A stretch of 64,000 bases of DNA from Parasponia andersonii (lineage: Eukaryota; Streptophyta; Magnoliopsida; Rosales; Cannabaceae), in contig JXTB01000514.1 of the NCBI GenBank assembly GCA_002914805.1, positions 225,934 to 289,933 of the forward strand, written 5' to 3'. The position numbers and the translations under genes were made by a program. Position 1 is the stretch's first letter. The number at the start of each line of letters is the position of its first letter. The notes under the pieces were generated by a model that was given only the letters and a program-made list of their open reading frames with translations, was not told the origin of the DNA and searched no databases. This document shows positions 22,189 through 34,049 of the stretch, piece after piece.

Positions 22189-25100
22189 GATAATTGATTC
22201 AGGTGCCATTAATCATGTTTATTCTTCTTTTAAGATGCTTAGTTCTTCAAAGGAGCTTACCGACGGGGAATTTATGATGAGATTGGACAATAGAACCAAA
22301 GTTTTGGCAAAAGCAGTGGGAGTCATCCGTCTTCATTTTAGGAATAAATTTTTATTATTGAATAATGTTTTATTTTTTTCCCAGTTTTCGTAGGAATTTG
22401 ATTTCTATTTCAAGATTATTCGAACAAATATTTGGTGTTTCTTTTCTTAATAATGAGATTATTATTTCTACAAATAGATTAAATATTTGTTCTGCAAAAA
22501 TAAAGAATGGACTTTACATGTTAAGGCCGGACTAACAACTACTGTTTAATACAGTAATGTTCAAAGTGGAACTTTCCAAACCTAAAAACCAAAAGTTTCT
22601 CATGAAGACGATATATATCTTTGGTACCTTAGATTAGGGCATATCAATCTAGATAAGATAAATACACTTATAAAGGATGGTCCTTTAAGAAAGCTAAAAA
22701 TTGACACTCTACCTGTTTGTGAATCTTGGTTAGAAGGGAAAATGACTGAGAGACTTTTCTCAACAAAGGGCGAAAGGGCCAAAGAACCTTTTGAGCTTGT
22801 ACTTAGCAATGTATGTGGTCTATTGAATGTACAAGAAAGAGATAGTTACGAATACTTTGTCACATTTATCGATGATTATTCACGATATGGATACATGTAC
22901 CTAATGCAAAAAAAATCTGAAACCTTTGAAAAGTTCAAAGAATTCATAGGAAAAGCTAAGAAACAATTAGATAAACCATTAAAAACTCTTTGATCAGATC
23001 GATGAGGTAAATATGTTGATAATGAATTCAAAGATCACTTGCTAGAGAATGACTAACTATCCCAACTCATAACACCTGGAACACCACAATATAATTGTAT
23101 TATAGAAAGGAGAAATCGAACATTGCTTGATATGGTTAGATCAATGATGAGTTACTCTTCCCTACCATTCTCATTATGGGGTTATATCCTACAAACCGCA
23201 GTTTACATTTTGAATATAGTACCTTCCAAGTCTATCCAAAAGACATCTTTAGAGTTATAAAATGGGCGCAAACCTAGTTTTTGTCACATCTGCATATGGG
23301 AGTGCCCAACATATGTATTGAAAGGAAAGACTAGGAAGTTAGAACCACACACAGAGGTTTGTTTATTTGTAGGTTATCCTAAATGCACAAGATGAGGTTT
23401 GTTTTATAGTCCTTAAGAGAAAAAGGTATTTGTATCGACAAATGCCACTTTTCTTGAAAATGACTATATGAGAGATTTCAACCTCGAAGTAAAGTTATAC
23501 TAGAAGAATTACTTTCTGATCAAATCAGACCATAACCAGCAACAGTTGTTAAATCACAAAATTATGAGACTACTATTTCAGATCAAAATACATTAGCAGC
23601 TCGATGTAGTAATAAGGTTATTAGATCACCTGTTCACTACAGGGAAGTTGGAGAAGCACATGTTACTATTTTCGATAGTAGCCAAGATGACCCATTGATA
23701 TACAAGCATGCAATGAAAGATTCTGATAAGGAAAAATAACAAGAGGCTATGAATCAAGAAATGAAATCTATGTATCCTAATTCTATCTGGGAATTTGTAG
23801 ATCTATCTTAAGATGTCAGGCCCATTGGATGTATATGGATCTATAAAAGAAAAAGAGGTGTAGATGGAAAAGTTAAAACGTTCAAGACTAGGGTAGTGGC
23901 AAATAGTTATACCCAAAAAAAGGGAGTTGATTATGAAGAGACTTTCTCACCAATATCCATGCTTAAATCTATACATATCCTCTTATTCATTACTACATGT
24001 TTAGACTATAAATATAGCAAATGGACGTCAAGACAACTTTTTTGAATGACTATCTTGAAGAAAGCATCTATATGATGCAGCCAAAAGATTTTATAGTCAA
24101 AGGCCAAGAGTAGAAAGTCTGCATGCTACTTAGATCTATTTATGGACTTAAGCAAGCTTCAAGAACATGGAATCTAAGATTTGATAAGATGATCAAGTCT
24201 TATGGCTTCGATCAAAATGTTCATGAACCTTGTGTATACAAGTACATCAAAGACAAGAAAGTAGTCTTCCTAGTTCTTTATGTAGATGATATTTTGCTTA
24301 TTGGGAATAATATGGAAACATTATCTAATGTAAAGAAGTGACTAGCCGAGTAATTCCAAATGAAAGATTTGGGATAAGCAAGTTATGTGCTTAGGATCCA
24401 GATTATTTGAGATCGCAAGAACAAACTTTTGATATTGTCTCAAGCATCTTATATTGCTAAGGTGCTCATTCCTTTTTCGATACAAAACTCCAAGAAAGGA
24501 TAATTTCCTTCTTGATATAGAGTTATCCTTTCCCAAGAGCAATGTCCCAAGACACCTCAAGAGGAAGAGGATATGAGACGAGTACTTTATGCTCTGCAAT
24601 TCGTAACCTTATGTACACCATGTTGTGTACTAAGCCTGACATATGCTACGAAGTAGGTATAGTCAGTCATTTTCAATTAAATCTAGGATTAGATCACTAG
24701 GTAGCAGTAAAGTATATTCTCAAGTATCTTAGAAGAACGAGAAAATATATACTTGTTTATTTAAGTCAAGACTTGATTCCTACTGGTTACACTGATTCTG
24801 ATTTTCAATAAGACAAAGATATTCGAAAGTCGACATCTTGGTCAGTATTCACTCTTGGTGGTAGAGCCGTTGTCTGGAAAAGTTTTAAATAATTTAGTAC
24901 TGTAGATTCTACTATGGAAGCAGGATACATAGCAGCTTGTGAAGCAGCTAAAGAAACAACTTGGCTCAGAAAGTTCTTTACTGATTTGGAAGTTGTTCCA
25001 AATATGGATAAGCCATTGACTTTATACTGTGACAATAGTTGAGTGGTGGCGAATTCAAAAGAACCAAGAAGTCACAAGAGAGAAAGCATATAAAGAAGGC

Positions 25101-25263
25101 ATATCATCTGATTAGAGAGATAGTACATCGAGAAGACGTGATAATTATGAAGACTGCATCCGAAAACAACATTGCTGATCCTTTTACAAAAACATTTTCA
25201 GCGAAGAATTTTGTGAGTCACTTGAAAAGTTTAGGATTGAGAGACATGTTTCACCTGCTTTAA
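22189..25263 (+). pseudogene. Copia-2 pol (protease, integrase, RT, RNase H), broken
   Basis: Protease IIDSGAINHV at about 22,190 has an intact D-S-G. Gag-pre-integrase YLWYLRLGHINLDKI at about 22,616; integrase ELVLSNVCG... and FVTFIDDYSRYGYMYLM (22,742-22,993), then EFKDH and a CNTW-type region with stops. RT about 23,700-24,600: LLRSIYGLKQASRTWNLRFD, YVDDILLIGN (from 24,279). RNase H about 24,780-25,263: GYTDSDFQ, STMEAGYIAACEAAKETTWL, ENNIADPFTKTF. Many frames are interrupted by TAA/TAG and indels. Confidence 0.88.
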
Positions 25264-25277
25264 GACAAGTGGGAGAT
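25264..25277 (+). other. Copia-2 polypurine tract
   Basis: GACAAGTGGGAGATT, the standard plus-strand primer of plant Copia elements, directly after the RNase H stop and directly before the 3' LTR. Confidence 0.85.
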
Positions 25278-28200
25278 TATTAGGGTTTATGCCCTAAAAG
25301 TGTGTATATTTTGAATATTTACTGAATTAATAAAATGACATTTTTCTATTTGAATTTGTGCATATTTTGTACGTCTTTAAATATTTGAAAATCTCTAGTT
25401 TATTTATGTAACCATGAATTTAGTATATAAGTGTTATATATATGAGAATTAAATTTATAGATAATAAACTAAATACAGTTTATAATAATTAATTAAAGTA
25501 TGTGATATTTAATTAAATATTATTAGTACGATCTATTAACATTGAGAATGTAATAGTCTTGTCCAGATTATTGATGTGTTGACATTACAATGAAGGTACT
25601 TTATATAATTCGATTATATAGGACATGACCAGTGTTGGGCTATTTCTAACACACAAAAACATCGCAAGTATACGGGTCGCAACAAGTAATGTAGAAGGTA
25701 AGTGAGTATCGAATCCCATGAGGAGAAACAGATTTACAAATGCTAAGTACTAACCAAAACTAGCTGTTGATTTATCCAAATGACAGTATATAGATGTTAT
25801 GAACTAATACTACAATGTAAATTCAATATAAACGAAAATGACAGAAATTAACGCTAAACAACCAACGGTAATTTAACAATAATAATATAAAACCTAGGGA
25901 TGCAATCTCTCCTCTAACTCCTTCAATTACTAGTTTTCCTCACCATTCAATTATCTACTTAGAATTAACAACTGGGAACTCAAAAGTATTCACAAATTCC
26001 TTTTCGAGATATATGAGAAAATGCTTAAATAAGATAATATGTTAATCCTAACATAAATTGATTAAACTCATTAACCTTGATAGTTCCTATACAAGTTTGC
26101 ATAAGTTATATAGGTATATTTCTATCCTATGTAAACTCACTCTGTAATAGGCAATCCTATGTTATTCATTCTATGTCCAAATCTACACTCCTCTTTCCAA
26201 GTTCATATAGATTTCACACAATAAATTAGTTTAATGACTAAATAAACAGAAGCATTAAGCACAAGGTGGAACAATTAACTCATCCATGGACAACATGAAC
26301 AAATGAGGAAAATAACATAAATAAATTATATTTGAGGTTTGATTATATTTTTAGAGAAAGAGTTTAGTTCATAGTTATGCAAAGAAGAACACAACAATAA
26401 TGATATATTTGATACATGTCCATAGCAGAAAATAAAAGAATAAAGAAAGGAAAGATAGAAAAACTCTTTGAAGCTTGTTCAATCTGCTGGTTTTCTCTCG
26501 AATCCTTGTGATTCCTTCTGCTCTTTGTTGTTTCTCCTTCAGAAACTTTCTCTAAAATTGGTTTCTTCCTCTCCTTTCTAAATGAGCTAAAGAGAAGTTA
26601 AATACTGGAGGCAAACCAGCCACGATCTAGAAATTTTGTAATATATCTGTGCTACGCGGCGCTACGGCACCAAATTTGGCACCACGATGGCAAGACAGTC
26701 TAGAGGATGATGTTGCAGCGCTGAACCATGGCATTGCGGTGCCACAACATTCAGGAGTCGGTACCATGACACCACATTTGTGGTGCCGCAGCACCACAGA
26801 GTAAATGTCATGGTGCCGCGACGTCGTGCAAGTGGTGTTGTGGTGCTACAACATTAATGCCACGACGCTATGCACTTGGTGTTGTGGCTCCAATACCTGG
26901 CACTGCGGCACCATTTCCTAGCACTATAGTGCCAGGTTTCTTGAACTTTTGGTGCTATAATGCCGTTTTGATGCTGTAGTGCTTGATTTTTGCCCAGTTT
27001 TCTCCATTTGCTGGTGCTACTTCACTCTACTGAGACCATGTTTGTTGTCTTTACGCAATTGGTCTAAATTACCTTGATTAAGCCCCAATTTCTCTTGAAA
27101 AGTAGATATTCTCTAATTAATGACTCCCTATCTTATATATACAGCAAAAATAACAAAATCGGATAAAAAGAGCTCAAAGACGAGCAATTGTTAAGCTTGA
27201 ATGGATAGTAAAGTTAAGTATAGAATCCACTTAACATCCAGACATGATTTGAATCTCATATAAATTTCGTTAACTGTTGAGAGTTTAAATAATGTCACTA
27301 GATGATCATATGTAAATCAATCTTAATCCTGAGTAGTTATAGACTCTTATTTATAACATTATATTCTTTAATATACTTGTTAAAAGTTTGTTTTTAAATA
27401 GATCGAATTACTTGTATCTTGGGAGCATGATGAGATGAATAGCTGAGAACGTAACTTACAGATATAGAATCCATTCCTTCCATTAGGAAGCTAGAAAGAT
27501 GATTCTCTTGTACATTGACTTAGGACTTGAATAGTTTGAGTACTCAATTTATAGTAGATTTATAAATTAATTATTCATTGGAGAATCAATGGTACACAAG
27601 GATAAAAATATAATTAGAGAGGTAAACGGAACATGACCTAGCGCCAATTATGAATTATCTATAGAAGATTGAACTACATGTAATAATTAAATCGATGGAC
27701 TGCTCGTTATTTTTTGAGTAAATTAATTCTGTAACTTCAAGAGTGTAATTCCAGATTTTTAGTGGAATAATACTGGAATTTATAAATTAGACAAATTAAT
27801 TAAATAGTTTAATTAATTATCATAATTTGTTGGAGCTCGAATTATAGGTCCATAGGTCCCTAATTCCACAACTTGTAAATACTGTACTAGATATTATATT
27901 ATTTATGTTATTACACACTTTGTCTAGATAAATTATTTGTCTACAATAATTAATAATTGTTATTAATTAATTAATTAATTTTAGATAAATAAGTTTCCTA
28001 ATTTGTTTAAATTTTGAATTTAAAAATATCAAATTATTAGATAATTAAATACATAGAGATTGAGAAACTGACTGAAAGTGAAACATTCTTCCTTGAAGGA
28101 ATGAATTATCTGCTAGTTTATATAATTAATATATATATATATATATATATATATTAAGTTACGCTTTTCGTATCAAAAAACAAGTTCACATTTTTTTAAA

Positions 28201-28508
28201 GTTATATATATATATATGTATATATTAAAGAAAATCCTAGTAGAAAAGAGATACACTAAGTATTTTTTTCTACAAAGTCTCCATAACCTAGAGAGAAAAA
28301 ATAAAGAGTCTTCCTATTCTCTGTAGAACAAACTCTTACAATGTTATGATTCACTGATAAGCTACAAGAGGTATTAGATTTATTCTTTTTGTTTGTTTCT
28401 ATTTGCTATGAATTAACACTATGCACTAATATAGTCAATTATTTTGAGAAAACTTTTGAATATTCTTGGGTTACTCTTCCGTTGCGAAAATCATTTTAAA
28501 ACCCAACA
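25278..28508 (+). repeat. Copia-2 3' LTR with internal insertion
   Basis: Begins TATTAGGGTTTATGCCC and ends AAAACCCAACA. The LTR sequence is split at about 25,640 and resumes at about 27,190. A TA microsatellite lies at about 28,128-28,154. Confidence 0.75.
25640..27189 (-). mobile_element. Insertion in the Copia-2 3' LTR, probably a solo LTR
   Basis: Read on the minus strand, it starts near AAGCTTAACAATTGCTCGTC and ends with ATGGGATTCGATACTCACTT ... CCCGTATACTTGCGATG. These are phrases I know from the LTR and leader of plant Gypsy elements. It has a GC-rich block (about 26,640-26,990) and no gag/pol. Edges are approximate; I found no target duplication. Confidence 0.4.
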
Positions 28509-29633
28509 TATATATATTTGCAATCTTTTATTTAGGGTATTACAACGTGATTTATTATGCTTTAAATCCTATTAGTTGGCCAAAACACACCTACGATTTA
28601 TATCTATTTTAAAATTGTCTATTTTGAAATGGTCGGAGAAAATAACAACTCACACTTATATTTTTGGTGTTGTGTGGTTCGATTTCTCTAATTTTATACA
28701 ATTAATATTGGAAATACGGCATATTAAAATTTTAGTATATACCACTCATAAATTATTTATTTTATAAAAAAGAACATATTACGTATTGTTATAAAATACA
28801 TTCTAAGATACAAAAGTTATAAACCAAAAGTAATACAATTTACTTGAACCTAGTTCTCACAAGTTATTATATTGGAGTGTGCTATGATTTTGAACACATG
28901 TATTGGTTTTCCCAAACGGCTTACGGAACTGCACTATCTTACCGTATAGTTTAGAGATTTTATGATCGTATGTATTATACTTCACCATCAAAAAGAAAAA
29001 AAAAAACACCGGTTTGATAGATCTCTCTTAAAGTGAATAAATCTCTGACTACGTGACAATTTGAAGTTAAGACCTTTTTATCGAGGAAATGAGTGCCTTA
29101 CCACTCCACCCACGTCTTAGAACTAGTATGGTGTGTTAGTTTTGTTAACACCACTACTTTTATCCGATGAATAGAGAAAAATTTTCCGAGGTGTGGAACA
29201 CGTGGATGTGAATGCGATTAGTGTTCAGTTAGGAAAATGACATGAGTAGAACTAATTTGGGCCGAAATGAATTTTCATAAATAGTTTTTTAAAATGACAT
29301 TTTTAAGAGTCAAATGTTTAAAATGACATTTTCGTTTTGCTGCCTAATAAAGACATTTGGGCTCTAAAAATGTTCGTTCATCTCCTTTGGTTTCTTCAAT
29401 GCCTTGTGTTGAATATTCATATTCTTGTCTTGAAGCGAGACTTTATTTTTATTTTTTAATCTTCTTTCCATTTTCCATAACAAAAATGAAACCAGCATAC
29501 TATTTCCTACACTCTAAACATTTTTCACAAACTAGTCTTTAACCTATTTATTGAATAGAAATAACATGTTTGTGACGAATTAACACAAACCAATATGGAT
29601 TGGGAATTTAACCTATTTATTGAATTACAACTA
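28509..29633. other. Gene-free interval
   Basis: AT-rich spacer between Copia-2 and the first E6-like duplication unit. Short ORFs are without recognisable content. Confidence 0.5.
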
Positions 29634-29835
29634 ATAGATTGCCAAGCCAATAGGTTATTTTTTAAAAAAATTCGATCATTATGTAATACCTATCATAATT
29701 TAAATAGTTAAAATAATAATAAAAATAAATACATATTATTTAATATTTTTCTCTTTTTAACATTTATTACAAAAAAGAGGTATAATTATCATGAAAACGC
29801 ATGATTTTTAATTAAACAATATCTATTAAAAAGAA
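29634..29835. mobile_element. Possible diverged stowaway-like MITE fragment
   Basis: Begins GATTGCCAAGCCAATAGGTT, close to the TIR of the MITE family at 2262 and 19,029, and contains a TTTTTCTC...AACATTTATTAC part. The other end is not a clear inverted match. Confidence 0.35.
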
Positions 29836-30361
29836 TATACACCCATATTTATATATTTGTATCTGGATATTATAGTCACGCGGATAGTTGTAAGTATAGT
29901 CTGGTTGTATTCATGCTTCTCCTATAAATATTGACCATCCTAATTAATTACAAATCCCTTTCACGTTAAAAAAATCATAAAATAATTTGAAACGACTACA
30001 ATTAAAATAATTAATATATATGGATGCAAACTCTATGCATGATCGTCCTAATTAATTATATATATGTACGTATACATGTAACATATTTTACAACAATGTA
30101 ACATTCTAAATCTAGTATACCTTGGAGACTCTGTATCCGGGCTTAATTAACATGTAAGTAACAGTTAAAAGAGATAGTTTATTCATGAAATGTCTTTAAT
30201 TAACAAAAAGCAACATAATACTCCCATCCTTGAGCTGTCACAATTATGAGTCCTATTCAGACTGCAGCTAGCATCCCCCAAAACAAGATTACGAAAATAA
30301 AACATAGCAAGAAGCCTCCTTAAATGAATCTATATAACATATATATATGTTCCTGTACGAC
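29836..30361 (-). other. 3' flank of E6-like gene 1 (duplicated)
   Basis: Closely matches 62,150-62,652, the 3' flank of E6-like gene 2. Shared phrases: GCGGATAGTTGTAAGTATAG, GGATGCAAACTCTATGCATG, CAGACTGCAGCTAGCAT, AGAAGCCTCCTTAAAT. A conserved AATAAA on the minus strand (30,183-30,178) is a likely polyadenylation signal, with its partner at 62,474-62,469. Confidence 0.85.
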
Positions 30362-31057
30362 TTAGGGAAACTTCTTCTCATTGTTAACGTCGTAGAAGTA
30401 CTTGCCGTTATCCACGAACCTCGTGTCGCCCATGCCTCGCCTCTCAGCGTTGTACGACCTGTCGTTTCCTCCATTGTTCGTGCTCCTCTTGTCGTAGTAA
30501 CCCCTCATCTCACTCCTCCCGCCATTCTCGCTGTTGTGGTAATAGCTGTTCTTGTTGTCGTTCTCGTTGTTGTTGTAGAACTGGGCGTTGTTGTTATAAC
30601 GGTTGGTGTACTTGTTGTCCTCTTCCGACTCGGTCCTGTACGGACGACCGACCGGGTTGGTGTATGGCTCGTAGGTTGTCGGGGTGGTGTACGGCTCGTA
30701 GGTGCTGACGGGTGTGGTGGAGGTGGTGGAGTACGCGGCGCCACCGCCGCCGTTGGTAGTCTTGGTGGTGGTGAAGTGTTGTTGGTTGACGGCGGTTTCG
30801 GAGGGAGGGAACTGACCCGACTCGTGCCCGTAAAGCCCGTTCCCGTTGTTTTGGGAATCCGGGATGAAAGTCGGGTCTTGCTTAACTTGCTTCTTCTGGT
30901 TGTCGTTTCTTTGATTTACTACTGTCGTTGTCGTTTCCTTTGAGGGATTGCCGTTTGTCACTTTGCGGAAGAACTGGCTGTCTCTAGCGTGAGTGTGGTG
31001 GGAGAGTAGGAATATGGCTAGGAAAAAGAGAGAGAGAGCCTTTTGGGGGAGAGCCAT
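30362..31057 (-). CDS. E6-like secreted protein, C-terminally truncated copy
   Basis: 231 residues in one exon. Signal peptide at 1-24 (MALPQKALSLFFLAIFLLSH, then cleavage near THA/RD). After it comes a hydrophilic body: DPTFIPDSQNNGNGLYGHES, a Gly run, STYEPYTTPTTYEPYTNPVG, Asn-rich stretches, and the family hallmark GMGDTRFVDNGKYFYDVNNE near residues 208-227. E6 proteins were first described from cotton fibre; their molecular role is unknown and the signal peptide points to the wall or apoplast. Against the second copy it lacks the last ~65 residues: after NNEK the frame shifts into KFP and stops, because coding DNA has been fused to 3' UTR. It also has fewer Tyr/Pro repeats. It could still be expressed, since start, signal peptide and TATA box are intact. 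Confidence 0.85.
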   Translation of the reverse strand: MALPQKALSLFFLAIFLLSHHTHARDSQFFRKVTNGNPSKETTTTVVNQRNDNQKKQVKQDPTFIPDSQNNGNGLYGHESGQFPPSETAVNQQHFTTTKTTNGGGGAAYSTTSTTPVSTYEPYTTPTTYEPYTNPVGRPYRTESEEDNKYTNRYNNNAQFYNNNENDNKNSYYHNSENGGRSEMRGYYDKRSTNNGGNDRSYNAERRGMGDTRFVDNGKYFYDVNNEKKFP

Positions 31058-31141
31058 TGATCGTGGTTTTGCTAGCTAGGTTGGAGTTGTGTGGGAGTGT
31101 ATAGCGAGGGTTGAATGCTTTAGTGATGGTGTTATATGTTC

Positions 31142-31151
31142 ATATATATAG
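31142..31151 (-). promoter_or_regulatory. TATA box of E6-like gene 1
   Basis: CTATATATAT on the minus strand, about 85 bp before the ATG, in a segment conserved with gene 2 (both have GATGGTGTTATATGTT just downstream on the plus strand). Confidence 0.65.
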
Positions 31152-31340
31152 CAATTATGGCATGTAGTGCACACAGCATATGCCCCTCTACGCTTTGTCT
31201 AATACAAATTACAAAGAGAAAGGGATACACCCACGACTTAGTATAAACACTAAACAGGACATGGTGGAAGTGGGACCCATAAAGGGGAGCTACGCCTGCC
31301 TTCCTAATCGCGTTGAGCAACGAAAGGTCCCTTATCCTTA

Positions 31341-31545
31341 ATTTTGTGCAATGAAAGGTCCCTTATCCAGTTATCCTTAATTTTGTGCTCCTTAATTTCG
31401 GGTCGAAGATAATAGCTCACCAACCTGAAGGAGTGGCTATAATATTGCCATCAGGAGAAAGAAATTAAATAAAATTAAATTAAAGAGACAATTCCAGGAA
31501 GTTTCACAAGGCTGCACCGGTTCAGTGGCTTCAGATGTTTTCTAA
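31341..31545. repeat. Dispersed repeat R1, copy 2
   Basis: Matches 6051-6228 from ATTTTGTGCAATGAAAGGTCCC to GATGTTTTCTAA. This copy has a small internal duplication of AAAGGTCCCTTATCC. It lies between the E6-like gene 1 promoter and the Tekay LTR. Confidence 0.8.
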
Positions 31546-31557
31546 TGATTCATATCG

Positions 31558-32706
31558 TAACATTTTCCGATTCCACACACGTCCGTAAAGATATTTGTAT
31601 AAATATTTGACGAAATCAGAAGACATTACACAACTTAGAACTGATAAAATAGTGAAAATTTAAGACACATTTTAAACTTTCTTGAAGAAAAAAGAAAATT
31701 CCACTAATAATTATACGTAGTCTAATATATATATATATACATACTCATAAAGTGGACTTCTCATAGAAATATACATAATGTATACACTCAAAACAAGTAC
31801 AAAATATTCAATCAAGAAACCACAACATCGAAATACACGAGCCGTGGTCGGAAAGTCGACGCTTCTCTACTAACTCACATAGCATCAGTACCCTTTGCAA
31901 TATAAGAATAGTTGTAAGTATAAAACTCAATAAGTAATGTTTGTAGATGCAGAGTGTACATAAAAAATAACAGATAATCATATGATTGAAATCCCAGTGT
32001 ATATTATATTGCTCGATAAGATCATGAATCGCATACTGAGCCACTCAGATAACTAATAACTAATCATAAGCCATTATATGGAGGTCTTGAGTCCCAGATA
32101 TATCTTAAATCTCTCTGTGTACTATAGAGGTCCTCCCCATACTGCTATGAAAGTGCTCCAGAAGGAACTAAATAATGTCGCTGAATAGACCTAATAAAGT
32201 GGGCATCTTTTATTTATATATTTATTTTTAATTTTTTTTAAAGTAATAAAATAACTTAGCTAATTTCCTTACACAAGTTGCAAATATATAATACTTCTCC
32301 CAAACAATATTTTAAAAAAAGAATAGGATGATTTGAAATTGCAACCACCTATTTTACATATTTTCCTTAGTTATCTAAATGGTTTCTAATATCATGAAAA
32401 TGATATTATTACTCACCCTAATATAAATCAAATAATCCTAATAAATGTCACTATGTATCTATGATGTTATCATAATTATTCCAAGACTAAAAAAAAAATC
32501 GTACCAAAGAGTTTATTTTGAGCATTTCACTGTAAAATTATTAAAAAAAATAAAAGTTAATAAAAACAATAAATATTAAAATAAGAACTCAAAATTATAT
32601 GCCCATAAATGCATTAATATATAAAGAAAATATTATGCAATCATGTTATATTGGCTCTTTAATTATGTGAGGAACTGAGTATCATTTAAGAATTTGGGAT
32701 ATCACA
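31558..32706 (-). repeat. Gypsy-1 3' LTR (short form, 1149 bp)
   Basis: Aligns along its length with 37,431-39,867 but lacks a block of about 1.15 kb that the other LTR has at about 38,150-39,340. The join is near 32,190-32,200. Confidence 0.85.
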
Positions 32707-33290
32707 ATCCTCCCCTCCTAATAAAAATTTTGTCCTCGAAATTTGCTTACCAAATAATTCTGGATATTGCTTTTTCGTTTCATCTTCTCGTTCCCATATA
32801 GCCTCCTCCACAAGATGGTTTTGCCACAAAACTTTCACTAAATGAGTCTTTTTATTTCTCAATTCTTTCTCTTTTCTATCTAAAATATGAATGAGACGTT
32901 CCTCATAGCTTAATTTTGGATCCAACTCAAGTGACTCCTGGCTAAGAATGTGCGATGGATCTGATACATACTCCCTTAATATAGAAACATAGAAGACATT
33001 ATGCACACTTGATAACTCTGAAGGTAATGCAAGCCTATAGGCAACATTCCCAACTTTTTTCGAAGATCTCGTATGGACCTATGAATCTCGGACTCAACTT
33101 TCCTTTCTTTCCAAATCTCATTATACCTTTCATAGAGGCCACTTTGAGAAATACTTTTATCACTAATAGAAAAGTGTAAAGGTCGATGTTCTGGGTCTGC
33201 ATAAAATTTTTGCCTATTTTGAGTTACTATCATACATTTTCTGATCTTTTCTACTGCCTCAGCAGTATCTCTAACAATATTAAGACCCAA
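32686..33290 (-). pseudogene. Gypsy-1 integrase C-terminus and chromodomain
   Basis: Two overlapping frames. The upper (33,290-32,976) is integrase C-terminus: RDTAEAVEKIRKCM, KFYADPEHRPLHFSISDKS. The lower (33,006-32,686) reads MHNVFYVSILREYVSDPSHI, then LRNKKTHLVKVLWQNHLVEE and AIWEREDETKKQYPELF, the chromodomain that in other chromoviruses guides insertion to modified chromatin. The two are now separated by a frameshift. Confidence 0.88.
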
Positions 33291-34049
33291 ATATCGTCGT
33301 TCTGCAACCTTATCCCAGTGAACTAGAGATTTGCATTTTTGCCATATAGCATCTCATAAGGTACAACACCAATCATAGCTTGAAAGCTATTATTGTAGAA
33401 GAACTCAATCAGTGGTAAGTAGTTATTCCATGACCCTTTGAAGTCCATAACATGAGCTCTAAGCATATCTTCCAAGTTTTAAACAGTCCTCTCAGCCTAA
33501 CCATTTGTCTGAGGATGAATGCAGTATTAAATTTCAATTTAGTACCCAAAGGTCATTGTATAATTTCCCAGAATTTTGAAATAAATCTGATATCTCTATC
33601 TGAGATTATGGAAACTGGAATTCTATGAAGTCTAACAATCTCCTTAATGTACAATGTATAAGTTTATCCATGGAGTAGGTCATAGAAATCAGAACAAAGT
33701 GAGCTACCTTAGTTTGTCTATCAACTATGACCCAAACTGCATCTTATCGAGATACAATCTTTGGTAACCCAAGTACAAAATCTATGGCGATCTCCTCCCA
33801 TTTCCACTCAGGTAATAGAAGTGGTTGTAACAATCTAACAGGTCTCTTATACTCAGTCTTAATCTACTGACATGTTAAGCAACGTTCTACAAACTTGAAA
33901 ATATCCTTTTTCATTCCTGCCTACCAGTAAAGACTCTTTAGATCATTGTACATTTTAGTAGTACCCGGGTGGATAGAATATGGAGTATTGTGTGCTTCCA
34001 CTAGAATTTCTTCTTTGATACTTCTGTCAGCTGGTACACAAAGTCTACC
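33291..34049 (-). pseudogene. Gypsy-1 integrase core, broken
   Basis: Minus-strand reading with several stops: KRPVRLLQPLLLPEWKWEEI, IAIDFVLGLPKIVSR, VWVIVDRQTKVAHF. These are the usual Gypsy integrase core phrases; the reading frame is lost in several places. Confidence 0.75.

Larger units (their letters stand above)
19205..28508 (+). mobile_element. Copia-2: old Ty1/copia LTR retrotransposon
   Basis: Order: remnant of a 5' LTR (to 19,403), primer-binding site, a long AT-rich leader, gag, protease, integrase, RT, RNase H, polypurine tract, and 3' LTR (25,278-28,508) with an internal insertion. The last 170 bp of both LTRs match recognisably (both contain TATGAATTAA and ATATAGTCAATTATTTTGA, ending CCTAACA or CCCAACA) but with many differences, so it is old. 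All frames are interrupted. Confidence 0.85.

Noticed and set aside
30347..30943. 198-codon plus-strand ORF rich in Val and Leu
   Set aside because: It is the antisense shadow of E6-like gene 1; composition follows from the Asn/Thr/Tyr codons on the other strand.
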